Shown: piece by piece, positions 26,966 through 37,354 of the stretch | How positions within the stretch are numbered: position 1 is the first letter of the stretch | How the letters are laid out: the number at the start of each line of letters is the position of its first letter | From: OM182 bacterium MED-G28 | Lineage (GTDB): Bacteria > Pseudomonadota > Gammaproteobacteria > Pseudomonadales > Pseudohongiellaceae | Reading direction: 5' to 3' | Length of the DNA: 64,000 nucleotides | Assembly: GCA_002457215.1 (NCBI GenBank) | Contig: NTJZ01000014.1 | Coordinates: forward strand, 1-64,000 | The notes under the pieces: generated by a model | What the model was told of the DNA's origin: nothing | Databases searched by the model: none | What the model saw: the letters and a program-made list of their open reading frames with translations, nothing else | Translations under genes and position numbers: made by a program

Positions 26966-28318
26966 TTGAAAAATAATTCTGAAAAATCGCTCCGAGGCGA
27001 AACACGCAAAGTTTTTATCAAGACTCATGGTTGTCAGATGAATGAGTATGACTCCGCACGCATGCTGGATTTACTCAAAGAAGCTAAAGGCGCTGAATTA
27101 GTTACAACACCTGAAGAAGCAGACCTCTTGCTTCTAAACACTTGCTCAATTCGTGAGAAAGCACAGGAAAAGGTTTTCCATCAACTAGGAAGATGGAGAA
27201 GTCTAAAAGAATCAAACCCAGAATTGAAAATTGCTGTGGGCGGGTGCGTCGCCAGCCAGGAAGGCGAAGCAATCGGCAAACGAGCTCCATTTGTCGATGT
27301 AGTGTTCGGACCTCAAACATTACATAAACTTCCTGAAATGTTAGACGCTGAAAACAAAGGGAAACCTGTTGTCGATATCAGTTTTCCAGAAATTGAAAAA
27401 TTCGATCGCCTTCCGCAACCCAAGGCTAATTCCTGTCAAGCTTTCATAACAATAATGGAAGGCTGCAGCAAATATTGCAGCTTTTGTGTAGTTCCCTACA
27501 CTCGCGGTGAAGAAGTTAGTAGACCCTTGGATGATGTTTTAGCAGAAGCGGTTCATTTGGCTAGCCAAGGCGTCAAAGAATTAAATTTGCTCGGCCAAAA
27601 CGTGAATGCCTATCGTGGACTATCTCACGATGGAGAACCGGTTGACCTTGCCCTACTGATTAACTACATGGCAAGTATTGAAGGAATTAATCGACTTCGA
27701 TTTACCACTTCTCATCCCATTGAATTTAATGAAAACTTGATCAATGTCTATAAAGACGTGCCTGAGCTCGTCTCACATTTACATCTTCCAGTCCAAAGTG
27801 GAAGCGACCGAATTCTCGCTGCCATGAAACGTGGGCACACAGCTATCGAGTACAAATCCATAATCCGCAAAATCATCGCAAATCGCCCTGGTATCAGCCT
27901 CTCTTCAGACTTCATTGTAGGGTTTCCCGGAGAATCTAATAAAGATTTCGAAGACACAATGAATCTTATTATTGAAATTGGATTTGATACCTCTTTTAGC
28001 TTTATCTACAGCGCTCGACCAGGAACACCTGCTGCAGAATTAAAAGATGAAACTCCTGAACAAGAAAAGAAACATCGACTCGCTACACTGCAATCTCAAA
28101 TCATAAGCCAAGCGGCTGCTATCAGTGAGTCAATGGTAGGCACTGAGCAACATGTTCTAATCACTGGCAAATCCAAGAGAAACTCTAAAGATCTTCAGGC
28201 ACGGACTGAAAATAATCGTGTAGTGAATTTCCGCTGTGATAATACAGACTTAATTGGGCAATTCATCAATATCACGATTACAGATGCCCTGCCAAATTCA
28301 CTTCTAGGCACTCTTTAA
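26966..28318 (+). CDS. miaB: tRNA-2-methylthio-N6-isopentenyladenosine synthase MiaB
   Basis: This radical-SAM methylthiotransferase converts i6A37 of tRNAs to ms2i6A37. The N-terminal UPF0004 domain has the auxiliary-cluster cysteine in [16 protein letters not shown] (C23) and two more cysteines downstream. The radical-SAM motif CSKYCSFC lies near residues 167-174. A C-terminal TRAM domain completes 450 residues. The start is a TTG and no clear ribosome binding site precedes it, so the first residues are uncertain, though the start cannot move far because conserved sequence begins near residue 15. It heads the miaB-ybeZ-ybeY-ybeX run. Confidence 0.96.
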   Translation: MKNNSEKSLRGETRKVFIKTHGCQMNEYDSARMLDLLKEAKGAELVTTPEEADLLLLNTCSIREKAQEKVFHQLGRWRSLKESNPELKIAVGGCVASQEGEAIGKRAPFVDVVFGPQTLHKLPEMLDAENKGKPVVDISFPEIEKFDRLPQPKANSCQAFITIMEGCSKYCSFCVVPYTRGEEVSRPLDDVLAEAVHLASQGVKELNLLGQNVNAYRGLSHDGEPVDLALLINYMASIEGINRLRFTTSHPIEFNENLINVYKDVPELVSHLHLPVQSGSDRILAAMKRGHTAIEYKSIIRKIIANRPGISLSSDFIVGFPGESNKDFEDTMNLIIEIGFDTSFSFIYSARPGTPAAELKDETPEQEKKHRLATLQSQIISQAAAISESMVGTEQHVLITGKSKRNSKDLQARTENNRVVNFRCDNTDLIGQFINITITDALPNSLLGTL

Positions 28319-28352
28319 ATTTCCTTGGGCAAGTGCTAATTACCTAAAATAG

Positions 28353-28383
28353 TTGATTATTTATATCGGTAGATTGTTATACT
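28353..28383 (+). promoter_or_regulatory. possible promoter of ybeZ
   Basis: TTGATT (28353-28358) and TTATAC (28377-28382) are 18 bases apart, about 38 bases before the ybeZ ATG. This would let ybeZ-ybeY-ybeX be expressed apart from miaB. Confidence 0.4.
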
Positions 28384-28419
28384 TCCCCGAAGCCTTATTG
28401 AGAGAACCAACACTACTGC

Positions 28420-29433
28420 ATGACCAGCCAAACTGTTAGCCTGACCCTAATGCCCGACAATGCGCAGCGCTTATCCAATCTGTGCGGGCGACTCAATGAA
28501 CACATTCAGCAAATAGAAGCCGACCTTGAATTGACGATTCAGCAACGGGGCAGCGTATTTCAATTGTCTGGATCAGAGATGGCTATTGCTGACGGCTGCT
28601 ATATTCTCGAATCCCTTTATCTAACGACTGAAACTGAAGCTGTACTTAACCCAAATATAGTGCATTTAGCTCTACAGGAAGTTCGAAGCAATGACAGCAT
28701 TGAACGGATGGAAAATGATAGTTTACTTATAAAAACACCCAGAGCATCAATCAAACCCAGAAGCAGTCATCAAATACAATATGTCAAAAGCATTCGCCAA
28801 CATGATATTAACTTTGGCATTGGCCCCGCTGGAACAGGAAAAACATATCTTGCTGTAGCCTGTGCAGTTGAAGCATTACAAAAAGAAAAAGTAACCAGGG
28901 TTTTGCTAGTTCGCCCAGCAGTAGAAGCTGGTGAAAAACTCGGCTTTCTCCCCGGTGATTTGGCACAAAAAATCGATCCTTATCTCCGACCTCTCTATGA
29001 CGCTTTATATGAAATGCTTGGTTTTGAGAAAGTAGCGAGACTAATAGAAAAAAATGTAATTGAGGTTGCGCCTCTGGCTTATATGCGCGGCCGAACACTA
29101 AATAATTCTTTTATCATTCTAGACGAAAGCCAAAACACGACCAGCGCTCAAATGAAAATGTTTCTCACTCGCATAGGGTTCGGCTCCACTGCAGTTATTA
29201 CTGGCGATGTTACGCAAATAGATTTACCCAAGGGTACTCGATCTGGCCTAGTGCAAGTGAGTAAGGTATTGGAAGGAATTAGCGGTATCGGTTTCAACTA
29301 TTTCAATGCCAAAGACGTGGTACGTCATAGGCTCGTGCAAAAAATTGTCGAGGCCTATGATAAATTCGACCACAGCTCAGTCTCTCAGATCACTAGTCAG
29401 GACTCCTCGCAACTTAATGAACGCGACAATTGA
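28420..29433 (+). CDS. ybeZ: PhoH-like ATPase YbeZ
   Basis: This cytoplasmic P-loop NTPase of the PhoH family works with the endoribonuclease YbeY in RNA processing and is thought to have helicase-like activity. Walker A is GPAGTGKT (about residues 139-146). Walker B is FIILDESQNTT (about 230-240). The stretch LLVRPAVEAGEKLGFLPGD between them is the family hallmark. The length of 337 matches. Its 3' end overlaps the ybeY start by 17 bases, so translation is likely coupled. Confidence 0.94.
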   Translation: MTSQTVSLTLMPDNAQRLSNLCGRLNEHIQQIEADLELTIQQRGSVFQLSGSEMAIADGCYILESLYLTTETEAVLNPNIVHLALQEVRSNDSIERMENDSLLIKTPRASIKPRSSHQIQYVKSIRQHDINFGIGPAGTGKTYLAVACAVEALQKEKVTRVLLVRPAVEAGEKLGFLPGDLAQKIDPYLRPLYDALYEMLGFEKVARLIEKNVIEVAPLAYMRGRTLNNSFIILDESQNTTSAQMKMFLTRIGFGSTAVITGDVTQIDLPKGTRSGLVQVSKVLEGISGIGFNYFNAKDVVRHRLVQKIVEAYDKFDHSSVSQITSQDSSQLNERDN

Positions 29434-29890
29434 GCTCACCAATGCTTCAGCGGCAAGCTGGACCCCAGACATTCAAGATTGTCGACTATGGATTAACAAA
29501 GCTCTGCAAGAAATTTCAAGTGGAAAAAACTACACCATCAGTCTACGATTTGTGAATAAAGACGAATCCAGCCAGCTAAATAGTGAATACCGCGGGAAGT
29601 ATCGGGCTACAAATGTACTCTCTTTTCCGACAAATTTTACGACTGAAATGTTAGCAGGACTTGATTCTATACCCCTTGGAGACATTGTGATTTGCCCTCA
29701 AATAGTTTCAGAAGAGGCGGAGCTTCAAAGTAAGCTTTTAAAAGCTCATTGGGCTCATTTGATGATACACGGAGTTCTGCATTTGAGTGGCTTCGACCAT
29801 GAAAGTGACGCAGCTGCGGCGCAAATGGAAAGCTATGAAATAAATACCCTTGAAAAACTTGGATTCCCGAATCCTTATTTGATAGGGTAA
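29417..29890 (+). CDS. ybeY: endoribonuclease / rRNA maturation factor YbeY
   Basis: This zinc-dependent single-strand RNase is involved in 16S rRNA 3' maturation and 70S quality control. The zinc motif HGVLHLSGFDHE has three histidines in the H-x3-H-x5-H pattern. YRGKYRATNVLSFP is the other family block. I chose the ATG at 29417, giving 157 residues, the usual size. The frame stays open upstream inside ybeZ to 29306 but that portion has no family similarity. It overlaps ybeZ and precedes ybeX. Confidence 0.94.
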   Translation: MNATIELTNASAASWTPDIQDCRLWINKALQEISSGKNYTISLRFVNKDESSQLNSEYRGKYRATNVLSFPTNFTTEMLAGLDSIPLGDIVICPQIVSEEAELQSKLLKAHWAHLMIHGVLHLSGFDHESDAAAAQMESYEINTLEKLGFPNPYLIG

Positions 29891-29930
29891 TCGGAATAAA
29901 TATACTTAGGAGAACACGAGAAGCCAACGC

Positions 29931-30791
29931 ATGACAGACGATCACTCTAGCATCGATCCTGGACCCAAGTCCTGGATCGATAAAATTGCACAAGTTTTTT
30001 CAGACGAACCCACCGATACAAAGAGCCTTCTAGAGCTTCTTCGTAACGCTGAGCAAGATCAATTGCTCGATGCGGATGCGTTGAGTATTATTGAGGGGGC
30101 TCTGCAAGTGTCTAGCATGCAGGTGCGAGACATAATGATCCCTCGCTCCCAGGTAGTAACGGTACCGTCAGATCTTCCCCCTAGGGACATTATCGAATTA
30201 GTAACAAAAGCTTCACATTCGCGTTTCCCTGTTGTTGGCGAAAACGTAGACAATGTTATTGGTATTCTGCTAGCAAAAGATCTATTACCATTAATTCTTA
30301 ATGGTAATACTGAAAAATTCAACATAAAAGATATAGTGCGACTAGCTACATTCGTGCCAGAGAGTAAGCGTCTAAATGTTTTACTCAAAGAGTTTAAAGA
30401 GACGCGCCAACATATGGCAATTGTTATTGACGAGTACGGCAGTGTTTGCGGTGTTGTGACTATTGAAGACGTTCTAGAGCAAATAGTTGGCGAAATCGAA
30501 GATGAATATGACGTCGATGATGATAGCTATATTAAAAAATTTGATGAAGAAAACCACATTGTAAAAGCATTAACTCCTTTGGATGAGTTCAATGAATACT
30601 TCAAAACTGATTTTAGTGATCAAGAGTTTACAACAATAGGCGGGTTAGTTCTGCAGCAGTTTGGCCATATCCCTGAACGGAGTGAAACGGTTAGTCTCGG
30701 ACCATTTCTCGTCACCATACTTAATGCTGATAGCCGCCAAATCAAGCTGATCAAGGTCACCTCTGCGCCTATTAATATCCCCAAGAAGTAA
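29931..30791 (+). CDS. ybeX: CorC/HlyC-family CBS-domain protein YbeX
   Basis: This is a cytoplasmic protein of 286 residues with two CBS domains (about residues 65-190; VRDIMIPRSQVVTVP marks the first, IVIDEYGSVCGVVTIEDVLE the second). A C-terminal CorC_HlyC domain follows (about 205-282). It is linked to magnesium/cobalt efflux and to ribosome assembly through its operon with ybeY and ybeZ. It has no membrane segment, unlike the CNNM-type paralogues. In most gammaproteobacteria lnt follows directly; here the next gene is leuS. Confidence 0.93.
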   Translation: MTDDHSSIDPGPKSWIDKIAQVFSDEPTDTKSLLELLRNAEQDQLLDADALSIIEGALQVSSMQVRDIMIPRSQVVTVPSDLPPRDIIELVTKASHSRFPVVGENVDNVIGILLAKDLLPLILNGNTEKFNIKDIVRLATFVPESKRLNVLLKEFKETRQHMAIVIDEYGSVCGVVTIEDVLEQIVGEIEDEYDVDDDSYIKKFDEENHIVKALTPLDEFNEYFKTDFSDQEFTTIGGLVLQQFGHIPERSETVSLGPFLVTILNADSRQIKLIKVTSAPINIPKK

Positions 30792-30815
30792 AGCTAGATG
30801 GATTAGCATTAAATT

Positions 30816-30854
30816 GGGGGATGAGGTTGTTGTAGATCTTATCTACCAACCCCC
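30816..30854 (+). other. strong imperfect hairpin between ybeX and leuS
   Basis: The inner stem GTAGAT/ATCTAC (30832-30837 with 30841-30846) has a three-base loop. A two-base bulge then leads to GGTTG/CAACC (30825-30829 with 30847-30851). GGG/CCC (30818-30820 with 30852-30854) extends it across a bulge. The T run at 30878-30884 is too far away for a normal terminator. It could end the ybe transcript or sit in the leuS leader. Confidence 0.4.
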
Positions 30855-30979
30855 GCTGCAGGAGATATGTATCAACCTTTTTTTAATGAGACTCTACCTG
30901 TCAGACCCTCTCTGGGTTATGCTTGCGGGCTTTCGCAAAAAAAACACTTTTTCAATCCTATCTAATAGTCAGATCGCAA

Positions 30980-33457
30980 ATGAGTAGTTCCGATATTCAA
31001 TATGATCACCAAACCGTAGAGGCAACAGCTCAAGCCTTTTGGCATGAGCATAATAGCTTTCGTGTAGAGGAAAATCCTGATAAGGAAAAATTTTATTGCC
31101 TTTCTATGTTCCCCTATCCTAGTGGCCATCTACATATGGGGCATGTTAGAAATTATGCTATCGGTGACGCAATTTCCCGATATCAACGAATGCAGGGTAA
31201 GAATGTATTACAACCGATGGGGTGGGACGCTTTCGGTCTACCTGCTGAAAATGCGGCTATGCAGAATAAAGTCCCGCCTGCCAAATGGACCTATGGCAAT
31301 ATCGATTACATGAGAGAGCAATTGAAAAAACTCGGTTATGCTTATGATTGGTCGAGAGAGTTAGCTACTTGTCATAAAGACTACTATCGCTGGGAACAAT
31401 GGTTTTTTACGCGACTATTTAAGAAAGGACTAGTCTACAAGAAAGAAGCTGAAGTCAATTGGGACCCCATTGATCAAACCGTACTCGCAAATGAACAAGT
31501 CATTGACGGTCGTGGCTGGCGCTCTGGCGCTATTGTCGAGAGGCGTTCAATTCCACAATGGTTCTTAAAAATCACAGCGCTTGCGCAAGAGCTATTGGAT
31601 GACTTAGAAAAACTTGATGGCTGGCCAGAGAAAGTTCGAACAATGCAGTCAAATTGGATTGGCCGCTCTGAAGGTGTAACTCTGGAATTCGAAGTTGCAG
31701 ACGAAGAAGGGTCTTTTAAAAAACTCTCTGTTTATACCACCCGGCCAGATACTTTACTTGGGGTAACTTATCTAGCAGTTGCTCCTCAACACCCGTTAGC
31801 AGTAAAAGCAGCAGCCACAAACTCAACGCTGGCTAAATTCATCGAAGAACAGAATAACGTCAAAGTTGCGGAATCAGAATTGGCAAAACTTGAAAAATTA
31901 GGTATGGAAACAGGCTTGACGGCAGTTCACCCGATTAGCCAGGAACAAGTGCCTATCTTCGTCGCAAATTTCGTTCTCATGAGCTATGGTTCTGGTGCGG
32001 TAATGGCGGTTCCTGGTCACGATCAAAGAGATTGGGAATTCGCCAAAAAGTATAATTTGCCAATCAAACAAGTAATAGAACCCGACTCCCCAGATTCTTT
32101 ATGCAACCTTGACGAGTGTGCCTTTGTGGACAAGGGTATTGTCACCAATTCGGGTGAATTCGACGGCTTGGACTTTATTCAGGCTTTCAATGCAATCTCA
32201 GCCAAACTTGTCGATAAAGGCAAAGGTGAAAAAACTGTAAATTTTCGACTTCGTGACTGGGGTGTTTCACGCCAACGCTATTGGGGCGCACCAATTCCAA
32301 TGATAAATTGCGAAACCTGCGGTTCAGTGCCAGTGCCGGAAAAAGACCTACCAGTCTTACTTCCAGAAGATGTTGAATTCGATGAGACCGGTTCACCACT
32401 AACAAAACTAACCGATTTTTTTGAAGCAGACTGCCCTCAATGTCAAGGTAAAGCTAAGCGAGAGACTGACACCTTTGATACCTTTATGGAGTCCTCATGG
32501 TATTACGCGCGCTTTGCTTGTCAGGATCAGAATGAAAGCATGTTAGATGCAAGAGCTAATTATTGGCTACCAGTAGATCAATACATCGGTGGCATAGAAC
32601 ATGCCATATTGCATTTACTGTATGCCCGCTTTTATCACAAATTAATGCGAGACGAAGGTCTTGTTACCTCTGACGAACCTTTTACCCGTTTATTGACTCA
32701 AGGTATGGTTTTGAATGAAGGCAGTAAGATGTCGAAATCAAAAGGCAACACGGTAGATCCGCTTGGGCTCATTGAGAAATACGGGGCGGATACGGTAAGA
32801 ATGTTTACTCTGTTTGCGTCACCCCCAGACCAGTCACTTGACTGGTCTGATTCAGGCGTAGAAGGAAGTTATCGATTTTTAAAACGACTTTGGAAAATAG
32901 TCGCTAGCCATGAATCAATTTCGATTATTGGAATAACGGACTCGGATCACAATCCTGAGCAGAAGCAGCTGCGCCTGAAGACTCATAAATCCCTCCAGAA
33001 AGTGACTGATGATTATGGTCGCAGACAAACATTTAACACTGCTATTGCTGCCTCTATGGAATTGTTAAATACAACAACGAAGTTTTTGGAAACGAACTCT
33101 TCAGAATCTGACAAAGCAGTTGTGCAGGAATCTCTGGAAACAATAATTTTGATGCTAGCTCCAATAGTCCCACATTTTTGTCATGCCCTCTGGAATCATC
33201 TAGGCCATGAAGGCGCAGTAATGAATGCCAACTGGCCGAAAGTAGATGAATCTGCATTAGTTCAAGATTCCATACTTATCGTACTCCAGGTTAATGGCAA
33301 GTTGCGTGACAGAATAGAAGTATCGAAGAATTTATCCAAAGACGATTTGGAGAAAAAAGCCCTAGAGAATGATGCGGTTAAACGATTTAGCGATGGTAAA
33401 ACTCTAAGGAAAGTAATTGTAGTGCCTGGCCGTTTGGTTAATGTCGTAGTAAGTTAA
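30980..33457 (+). CDS. leuS: leucyl-tRNA synthetase
   Basis: This class I aminoacyl-tRNA synthetase charges tRNA-Leu. The HIGH-type motif is in [10 protein letters not shown] (about residues 41-50) and the KMSKS loop in [11 protein letters not shown] (near 585). Between them lie the CP1 editing domain and a zinc-like cysteine set (CETCG...CPQCQ). I place the start at the ATG at 30980, where the conserved [14 protein letters not shown] begins and which gives 825 residues. An upstream frame from 30923 adds an unrelated 19 residues. The ribosome binding site is weak. It heads leuS-lptE-holA. Confidence 0.96.
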   Translation: MSSSDIQYDHQTVEATAQAFWHEHNSFRVEENPDKEKFYCLSMFPYPSGHLHMGHVRNYAIGDAISRYQRMQGKNVLQPMGWDAFGLPAENAAMQNKVPPAKWTYGNIDYMREQLKKLGYAYDWSRELATCHKDYYRWEQWFFTRLFKKGLVYKKEAEVNWDPIDQTVLANEQVIDGRGWRSGAIVERRSIPQWFLKITALAQELLDDLEKLDGWPEKVRTMQSNWIGRSEGVTLEFEVADEEGSFKKLSVYTTRPDTLLGVTYLAVAPQHPLAVKAAATNSTLAKFIEEQNNVKVAESELAKLEKLGMETGLTAVHPISQEQVPIFVANFVLMSYGSGAVMAVPGHDQRDWEFAKKYNLPIKQVIEPDSPDSLCNLDECAFVDKGIVTNSGEFDGLDFIQAFNAISAKLVDKGKGEKTVNFRLRDWGVSRQRYWGAPIPMINCETCGSVPVPEKDLPVLLPEDVEFDETGSPLTKLTDFFEADCPQCQGKAKRETDTFDTFMESSWYYARFACQDQNESMLDARANYWLPVDQYIGGIEHAILHLLYARFYHKLMRDEGLVTSDEPFTRLLTQGMVLNEGSKMSKSKGNTVDPLGLIEKYGADTVRMFTLFASPPDQSLDWSDSGVEGSYRFLKRLWKIVASHESISIIGITDSDHNPEQKQLRLKTHKSLQKVTDDYGRRQTFNTAIAASMELLNTTTKFLETNSSESDKAVVQESLETIILMLAPIVPHFCHALWNHLGHEGAVMNANWPKVDESALVQDSILIVLQVNGKLRDRIEVSKNLSKDDLEKKALENDAVKRFSDGKTLRKVIVVPGRLVNVVVS

Positions 33458-33462
33458 CAACT

Positions 33463-33978
33463 ATGAAGCGAATTTTAACAAGCTGCGGCCTAATTATTAT
33501 TTCTCTAAGTTTGGTCACTTGCGGATTCAGCCTACGGGGAAATGAACTAATTAATTCCCGCTTTAATAACCTTCAATTGAGTCTCTCTCAACCTAACAGC
33601 GAATTTTCTCGCATGTTGCGCCGCAGCCTCGATGCAGCTGAAGTTTCAACCGAAGTCATAAGCACCTCAGGGGAAATGGGCTTAGCGTCATCTATTCCTG
33701 TGCTCACTATTGGAGACGAACAAGTCAGCAATAGACCGGTGACGATTAATGCAAGAGCTAGAGCTGCGCAGTATGAGATGCGCTTGTCAATCACAATTGC
33801 TTTGGGTCAAGCGGACGAAATGTTAATCGAGCCTGAAACCTTGTTCATAGATCGGACTTATTTTGAAGATATTGAGAATCTGACAGGAAACCGCGAGGAG
33901 GTAGAAATCATTGCGACTGAGATGCGTCGAGAATTGGTAAATCAACTCATACGCCGCTTGGAAGCGGCGGATAATTAA
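33463..33978 (+). CDS. lptE: LPS-assembly lipoprotein LptE
   Basis: This outer-membrane lipoprotein plugs the LptD barrel and helps place lipopolysaccharide on the cell surface. The signal peptide ends in lipobox LVTC (C20), followed by the family-typical GFSLRG. The rest of the 171 residues is the expected LptE fold with the NARARAAQYEM block. Sequence similarity in this family is low, but the position five bases after leuS and eight before holA is decisive. Confidence 0.92.
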   Translation: MKRILTSCGLIIISLSLVTCGFSLRGNELINSRFNNLQLSLSQPNSEFSRMLRRSLDAAEVSTEVISTSGEMGLASSIPVLTIGDEQVSNRPVTINARARAAQYEMRLSITIALGQADEMLIEPETLFIDRTYFEDIENLTGNREEVEIIATEMRRELVNQLIRRLEAADN

Positions 33979-33986
33979 GCATCCCA

Positions 33987-35033
33987 ATGAAACTTAAACC
34001 TGAGCAACTCGCCCGTACCCTTAAATCAGAATCCTTTCCACTCTACTGGCTAGCTGGAGATGAACCCCTGCTATTGCAAGAAGCAGCCGATTCAATCCGT
34101 TCGCACTTCCGTAATAGCGGAGTGGACGAAAGAGAACTTTTTAATATCGATAAAGGTTTTAAATGGGAAAGTTTTTCACATGCCACCAGCAACCTTTCAC
34201 TCTTTGCCGAACAAAAACTCTTTGAGCTCAGGCTTTCAAGCTCAAAATTAGATGAAACTGGCAAAAGCGCCATTAAAGAATTTTTAGATGAAGAAAATCC
34301 CGACTATACACTCCTTATTTCGAGCCCAAAGCTAGAAGCAGGATTGATGAACACAAAATGGTTTAAAGGCATCGAGCCTAAATCTATAATTGTACAAATT
34401 TGGCCAATCAATAAAGACGGCCTCAGCAGTTGGTTGTCGCAAAGACTTATTCAAGAAGACATCAACGCTGATGCTGAAGCTCTACAGTTGCTCAGTGAAA
34501 AAATCGAAGGGAATTTGCTTGCAGCTATGCAAGAAATTGAAAAACTTAAACTGCTTGCTCACAAGGGGGCGGGTGAAACCATAAATCTCGACGCGAATAC
34601 GGTAATGCAAGTAATCGCCGATAATTCTCGATACAGTGTTTATAATTTAATAGATTCCTCCTTACTAGGCGACGGAGTTCGCTGTCAAAAAATATTGCAA
34701 AACTTAAGAGATGAAGGGTTATTTCCCTTAATCATTGTAGGTGCTTTAAGTAGAGAGTTACGTTTGCTTCTTCCAATGATTGAAAAACGTGAAGATGGTC
34801 AAGGTATTAACGCCATATTACAAGCTAATCGAGTTTGGTTTAACCGCAAACAAGCTGTAAGCAACGCATTACAAAGGCTTCATAGCGAGGACATATGGCG
34901 ATTACTTGATAAAGTCCGTAAGATCGACCAAGCAATTAAAGGCATGTCACTAGCTAATCCCTGGGATGAATTAAGTCTACTTGTGCTCGAAATTAGTGGG
35001 CAGCAAACAGCATCCATGCAGAAAATTGGATAA
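33987..35033 (+). CDS. holA: DNA polymerase III subunit delta
   Basis: This is the clamp-loader delta subunit that opens the beta sliding clamp. The 348 residues begin with the typical MKLKPEQLARTL and FPLYWLAGDEPLLLQEAADSIR. A region with GNLLAAMQEIEKLKLL follows, then a C-terminal collar domain with LRLLLPMIE and NPWDELSLLVLEI. It lies directly after lptE, as in other Gammaproteobacteria. nadD, which follows holA in E. coli, is 19 kb away on the other strand, as I recall for Pseudomonas. Confidence 0.95.
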   Translation: MKLKPEQLARTLKSESFPLYWLAGDEPLLLQEAADSIRSHFRNSGVDERELFNIDKGFKWESFSHATSNLSLFAEQKLFELRLSSSKLDETGKSAIKEFLDEENPDYTLLISSPKLEAGLMNTKWFKGIEPKSIIVQIWPINKDGLSSWLSQRLIQEDINADAEALQLLSEKIEGNLLAAMQEIEKLKLLAHKGAGETINLDANTVMQVIADNSRYSVYNLIDSSLLGDGVRCQKILQNLRDEGLFPLIIVGALSRELRLLLPMIEKREDGQGINAILQANRVWFNRKQAVSNALQRLHSEDIWRLLDKVRKIDQAIKGMSLANPWDELSLLVLEISGQQTASMQKIG

Positions 35034-35058
35034 TCGAGTTTTAATCAAAATATCTCTG

Positions 35059-37236
35059 TTAGTTTAAGCCTCGACGTTCCAGCAGAGGCGCAATCTCTGC
35101 ATTTCTTCCTCGGAAGTTTCTAAATAATTGCATCGCATCCTCACTCCCACCTCTGGACAATAAACTGTTTCTAAAATGATCGCCATTCTCTCGCAACAAT
35201 CCACCATTCTCCTTAAACCAATCCACAGTGTCAGCATCCAAGACCTCACTCCAAATATAAGAGTAATAGCCCGCCGAATAACCACCCATAATGTGATTAA
35301 AATAAGTAGCGCGATAGCGGGGAGGTATAGCCTCAAGTGAAATACCCGATGTTTCAAGTGCTTCCAACTCAAAATCCATTATTTCTTCAGCTAAGGGCAC
35401 TTGTTCAGGATTTAACTGGTGCAAGGCCTGGTCGATAATAGAAGCAGCCAGGTATTCAGTAGTTGAAAAGCCTTGATTAAATTTTTGCGTAGACAGCACT
35501 TTAGCCAGTAATTCTGCCGGCATAGGTTCGCCACTTGCGAAGTGCACCGCGTAGTTCTCTAAAACTTCCGGCCACGTGGCCCACATCTCATTAACTTGAC
35601 TGGGGTATTCAACGAAATCCCTGGGCACTCTGGTACCGGCGAATGATGGGTATTCGACATTTGAAAACATGCCGTGGAGTGCATGACCAAACTCATGGAA
35701 CATCGTGGTCACCTCATCAAAAGTGAGCAGAGTCGCCTCACTTTCGGTTGGTTTCGTGATATTCAGGTGGTTGGCAATTATTGGTTGAGTTCCCTGCAAA
35801 CCACTTTGAGAAATATAGGCATTCATCCATGCCCCACCTCGCTTACTAGGACGCGCATAAAAATCTGCTATGAACAACGCAAGGGTTGCTCCAGTCATAT
35901 CATAGACTTCAAAAACCCTGACATCTTCCTGATAGACTGGTAGGTCGGTACGCTCTTGAAAGGTAATTCCGTAGAGCTTTTCAGCTGCAAAAAATACACC
36001 TTTTTGTAAAACATTATTTAGTTCGAAATAAGGTCGCAATTGGTTTACATCAAAGTCATATCGATCAACACGCAGCTTCTCGGTGTAAAAATCCCAGTCC
36101 CAAGAAGCCAGTTCGAAATTTTGCCCGTCTTCCGCAATAATTTGCTGTAAGTCAGAAGCTTCTCGCGTTGCATTTGCTACTGCCGCGGGTGTTAATTCAC
36201 CTAGTCTTTGATTAACAGCTGCAACATTTTGAGCTGTCTGATTTTCCAAGATATATTCTGCATGATTGGCATAGCCTAATAACTGAGCTCTTTCTGCCCT
36301 AAGCCGAATTACATCAGAAAGTATTTCTCGATTATCGAATTCACCGCCTCGACTCCCTCTTGACAAAGAAGTTGTATGAATTCGCTCTCTTAAGTTCCTA
36401 TTTTGTAGTCGGACTAAAGTTGGTTGGCCGCTCGTATTTAAGAGAGGAATCACAAATTTCCCATTTAAGCCCCGCTCTGCAGCTTCTTCAGCCGCAGCAT
36501 CCTTCCGCGCCTCACTTAAACCAGCAAGTTCCTCACGAGTGTCAACCACAATAGCTAAATCATTGACTTCACTTAATATATTTTGACTAAATTGGGTTTC
36601 AAGCACAGCAATCTGTGCATTAAGTTCCTTCATTCGCACCTGCTCATCCACATCTAAACCAGCACCAGCACGAATAAAATCTATATAATAATCTTCAAGT
36701 AAACGCTTAGACTCTTCATCGAGCTCTAAAAATTCCTGCTGCTCATACAAGTTATTTATCTTAGCAAAGAGGTCTCGGTTGAGAAGAATTGCATCTTCAT
36801 GAGCGGCTATCTCTGTTGCTAATTGCTGTGCTAAGGCTTGAATTTGTTCATTAGTGTGCGCACTAGACATTGCAAAAAATACACTAGCGACTCGCGCATA
36901 AAGCTTACCGGCCAACTCTAATGCGATAATAGTATTTTCAAAACTTGTCACTTCCATCTGCGACGCTATAGTTTCTATTTCTACCAAATGTTCAGCCATA
37001 CCACGTTCAAACGCTGGCAGATAATGCTCATTTTTTATCAGATCGAATTGTGGATAATTCATGTAGAGCGGACTCTCCACAAAAAATGGATTTTGTACTA
37101 TCGCTGCAGTTTCATTCATTTGCATCGAGGTATCTCTATCTATCGCAGAGGTCATAGAATTGCTTTGTTGTTCTTGTTTTCTACATCCATCCAGCAGCAA
37201 TATGGGTAGGACCAGGCTAATTATTCGTAATTTCAT
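35059..37236 (-). CDS. M3-family zinc oligopeptidase, lipoprotein (Dcp/OpdA type)
   Basis: This thimet-type metallopeptidase would cleave short peptides. The zinc site HEFGHALHGMF is intact, with the third ligand glutamate about 25 residues later. The 725-residue size fits peptidyl-dipeptidase Dcp. It is unusual in carrying a lipoprotein signal, KLRIISLVLPILLLDGC, with the lipid cysteine at residue 18, so it acts in the envelope rather than the cytosol. The ATG at 37236 is chosen because it starts this signal directly. A TTG six codons upstream (37254) is possible. It is convergent with holA and appears to stand alone. Confidence 0.9.
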   Translation of the reverse strand: MKLRIISLVLPILLLDGCRKQEQQSNSMTSAIDRDTSMQMNETAAIVQNPFFVESPLYMNYPQFDLIKNEHYLPAFERGMAEHLVEIETIASQMEVTSFENTIIALELAGKLYARVASVFFAMSSAHTNEQIQALAQQLATEIAAHEDAILLNRDLFAKINNLYEQQEFLELDEESKRLLEDYYIDFIRAGAGLDVDEQVRMKELNAQIAVLETQFSQNILSEVNDLAIVVDTREELAGLSEARKDAAAEEAAERGLNGKFVIPLLNTSGQPTLVRLQNRNLRERIHTTSLSRGSRGGEFDNREILSDVIRLRAERAQLLGYANHAEYILENQTAQNVAAVNQRLGELTPAAVANATREASDLQQIIAEDGQNFELASWDWDFYTEKLRVDRYDFDVNQLRPYFELNNVLQKGVFFAAEKLYGITFQERTDLPVYQEDVRVFEVYDMTGATLALFIADFYARPSKRGGAWMNAYISQSGLQGTQPIIANHLNITKPTESEATLLTFDEVTTMFHEFGHALHGMFSNVEYPSFAGTRVPRDFVEYPSQVNEMWATWPEVLENYAVHFASGEPMPAELLAKVLSTQKFNQGFSTTEYLAASIIDQALHQLNPEQVPLAEEIMDFELEALETSGISLEAIPPRYRATYFNHIMGGYSAGYYSYIWSEVLDADTVDWFKENGGLLRENGDHFRNSLLSRGGSEDAMQLFRNFRGRNAEIAPLLERRGLN

Positions 37237-37354
37237 AGGCTTACTTCTCGGCAAATAATCACTAAAATAAACATGGAATCAAAGCAATAAAAGACGCAGT
37301 AAGAGTTTTATTCAGGTTTCGCTACAAAAAAGTATTAACTAGCAATAAACGGAA

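Noticed and set aside
29306..29416. N-terminal extension of YbeY upstream of 29417
   Set aside because: It lies inside ybeZ in another frame and has no similarity to YbeY; the ATG at 29417 gives the normal length.
30923..30979. 19-residue extension of LeuS
   Set aside because: Not conserved in LeuS and begins inside a hairpin region; the ATG at 30980 precedes the conserved N-terminus.
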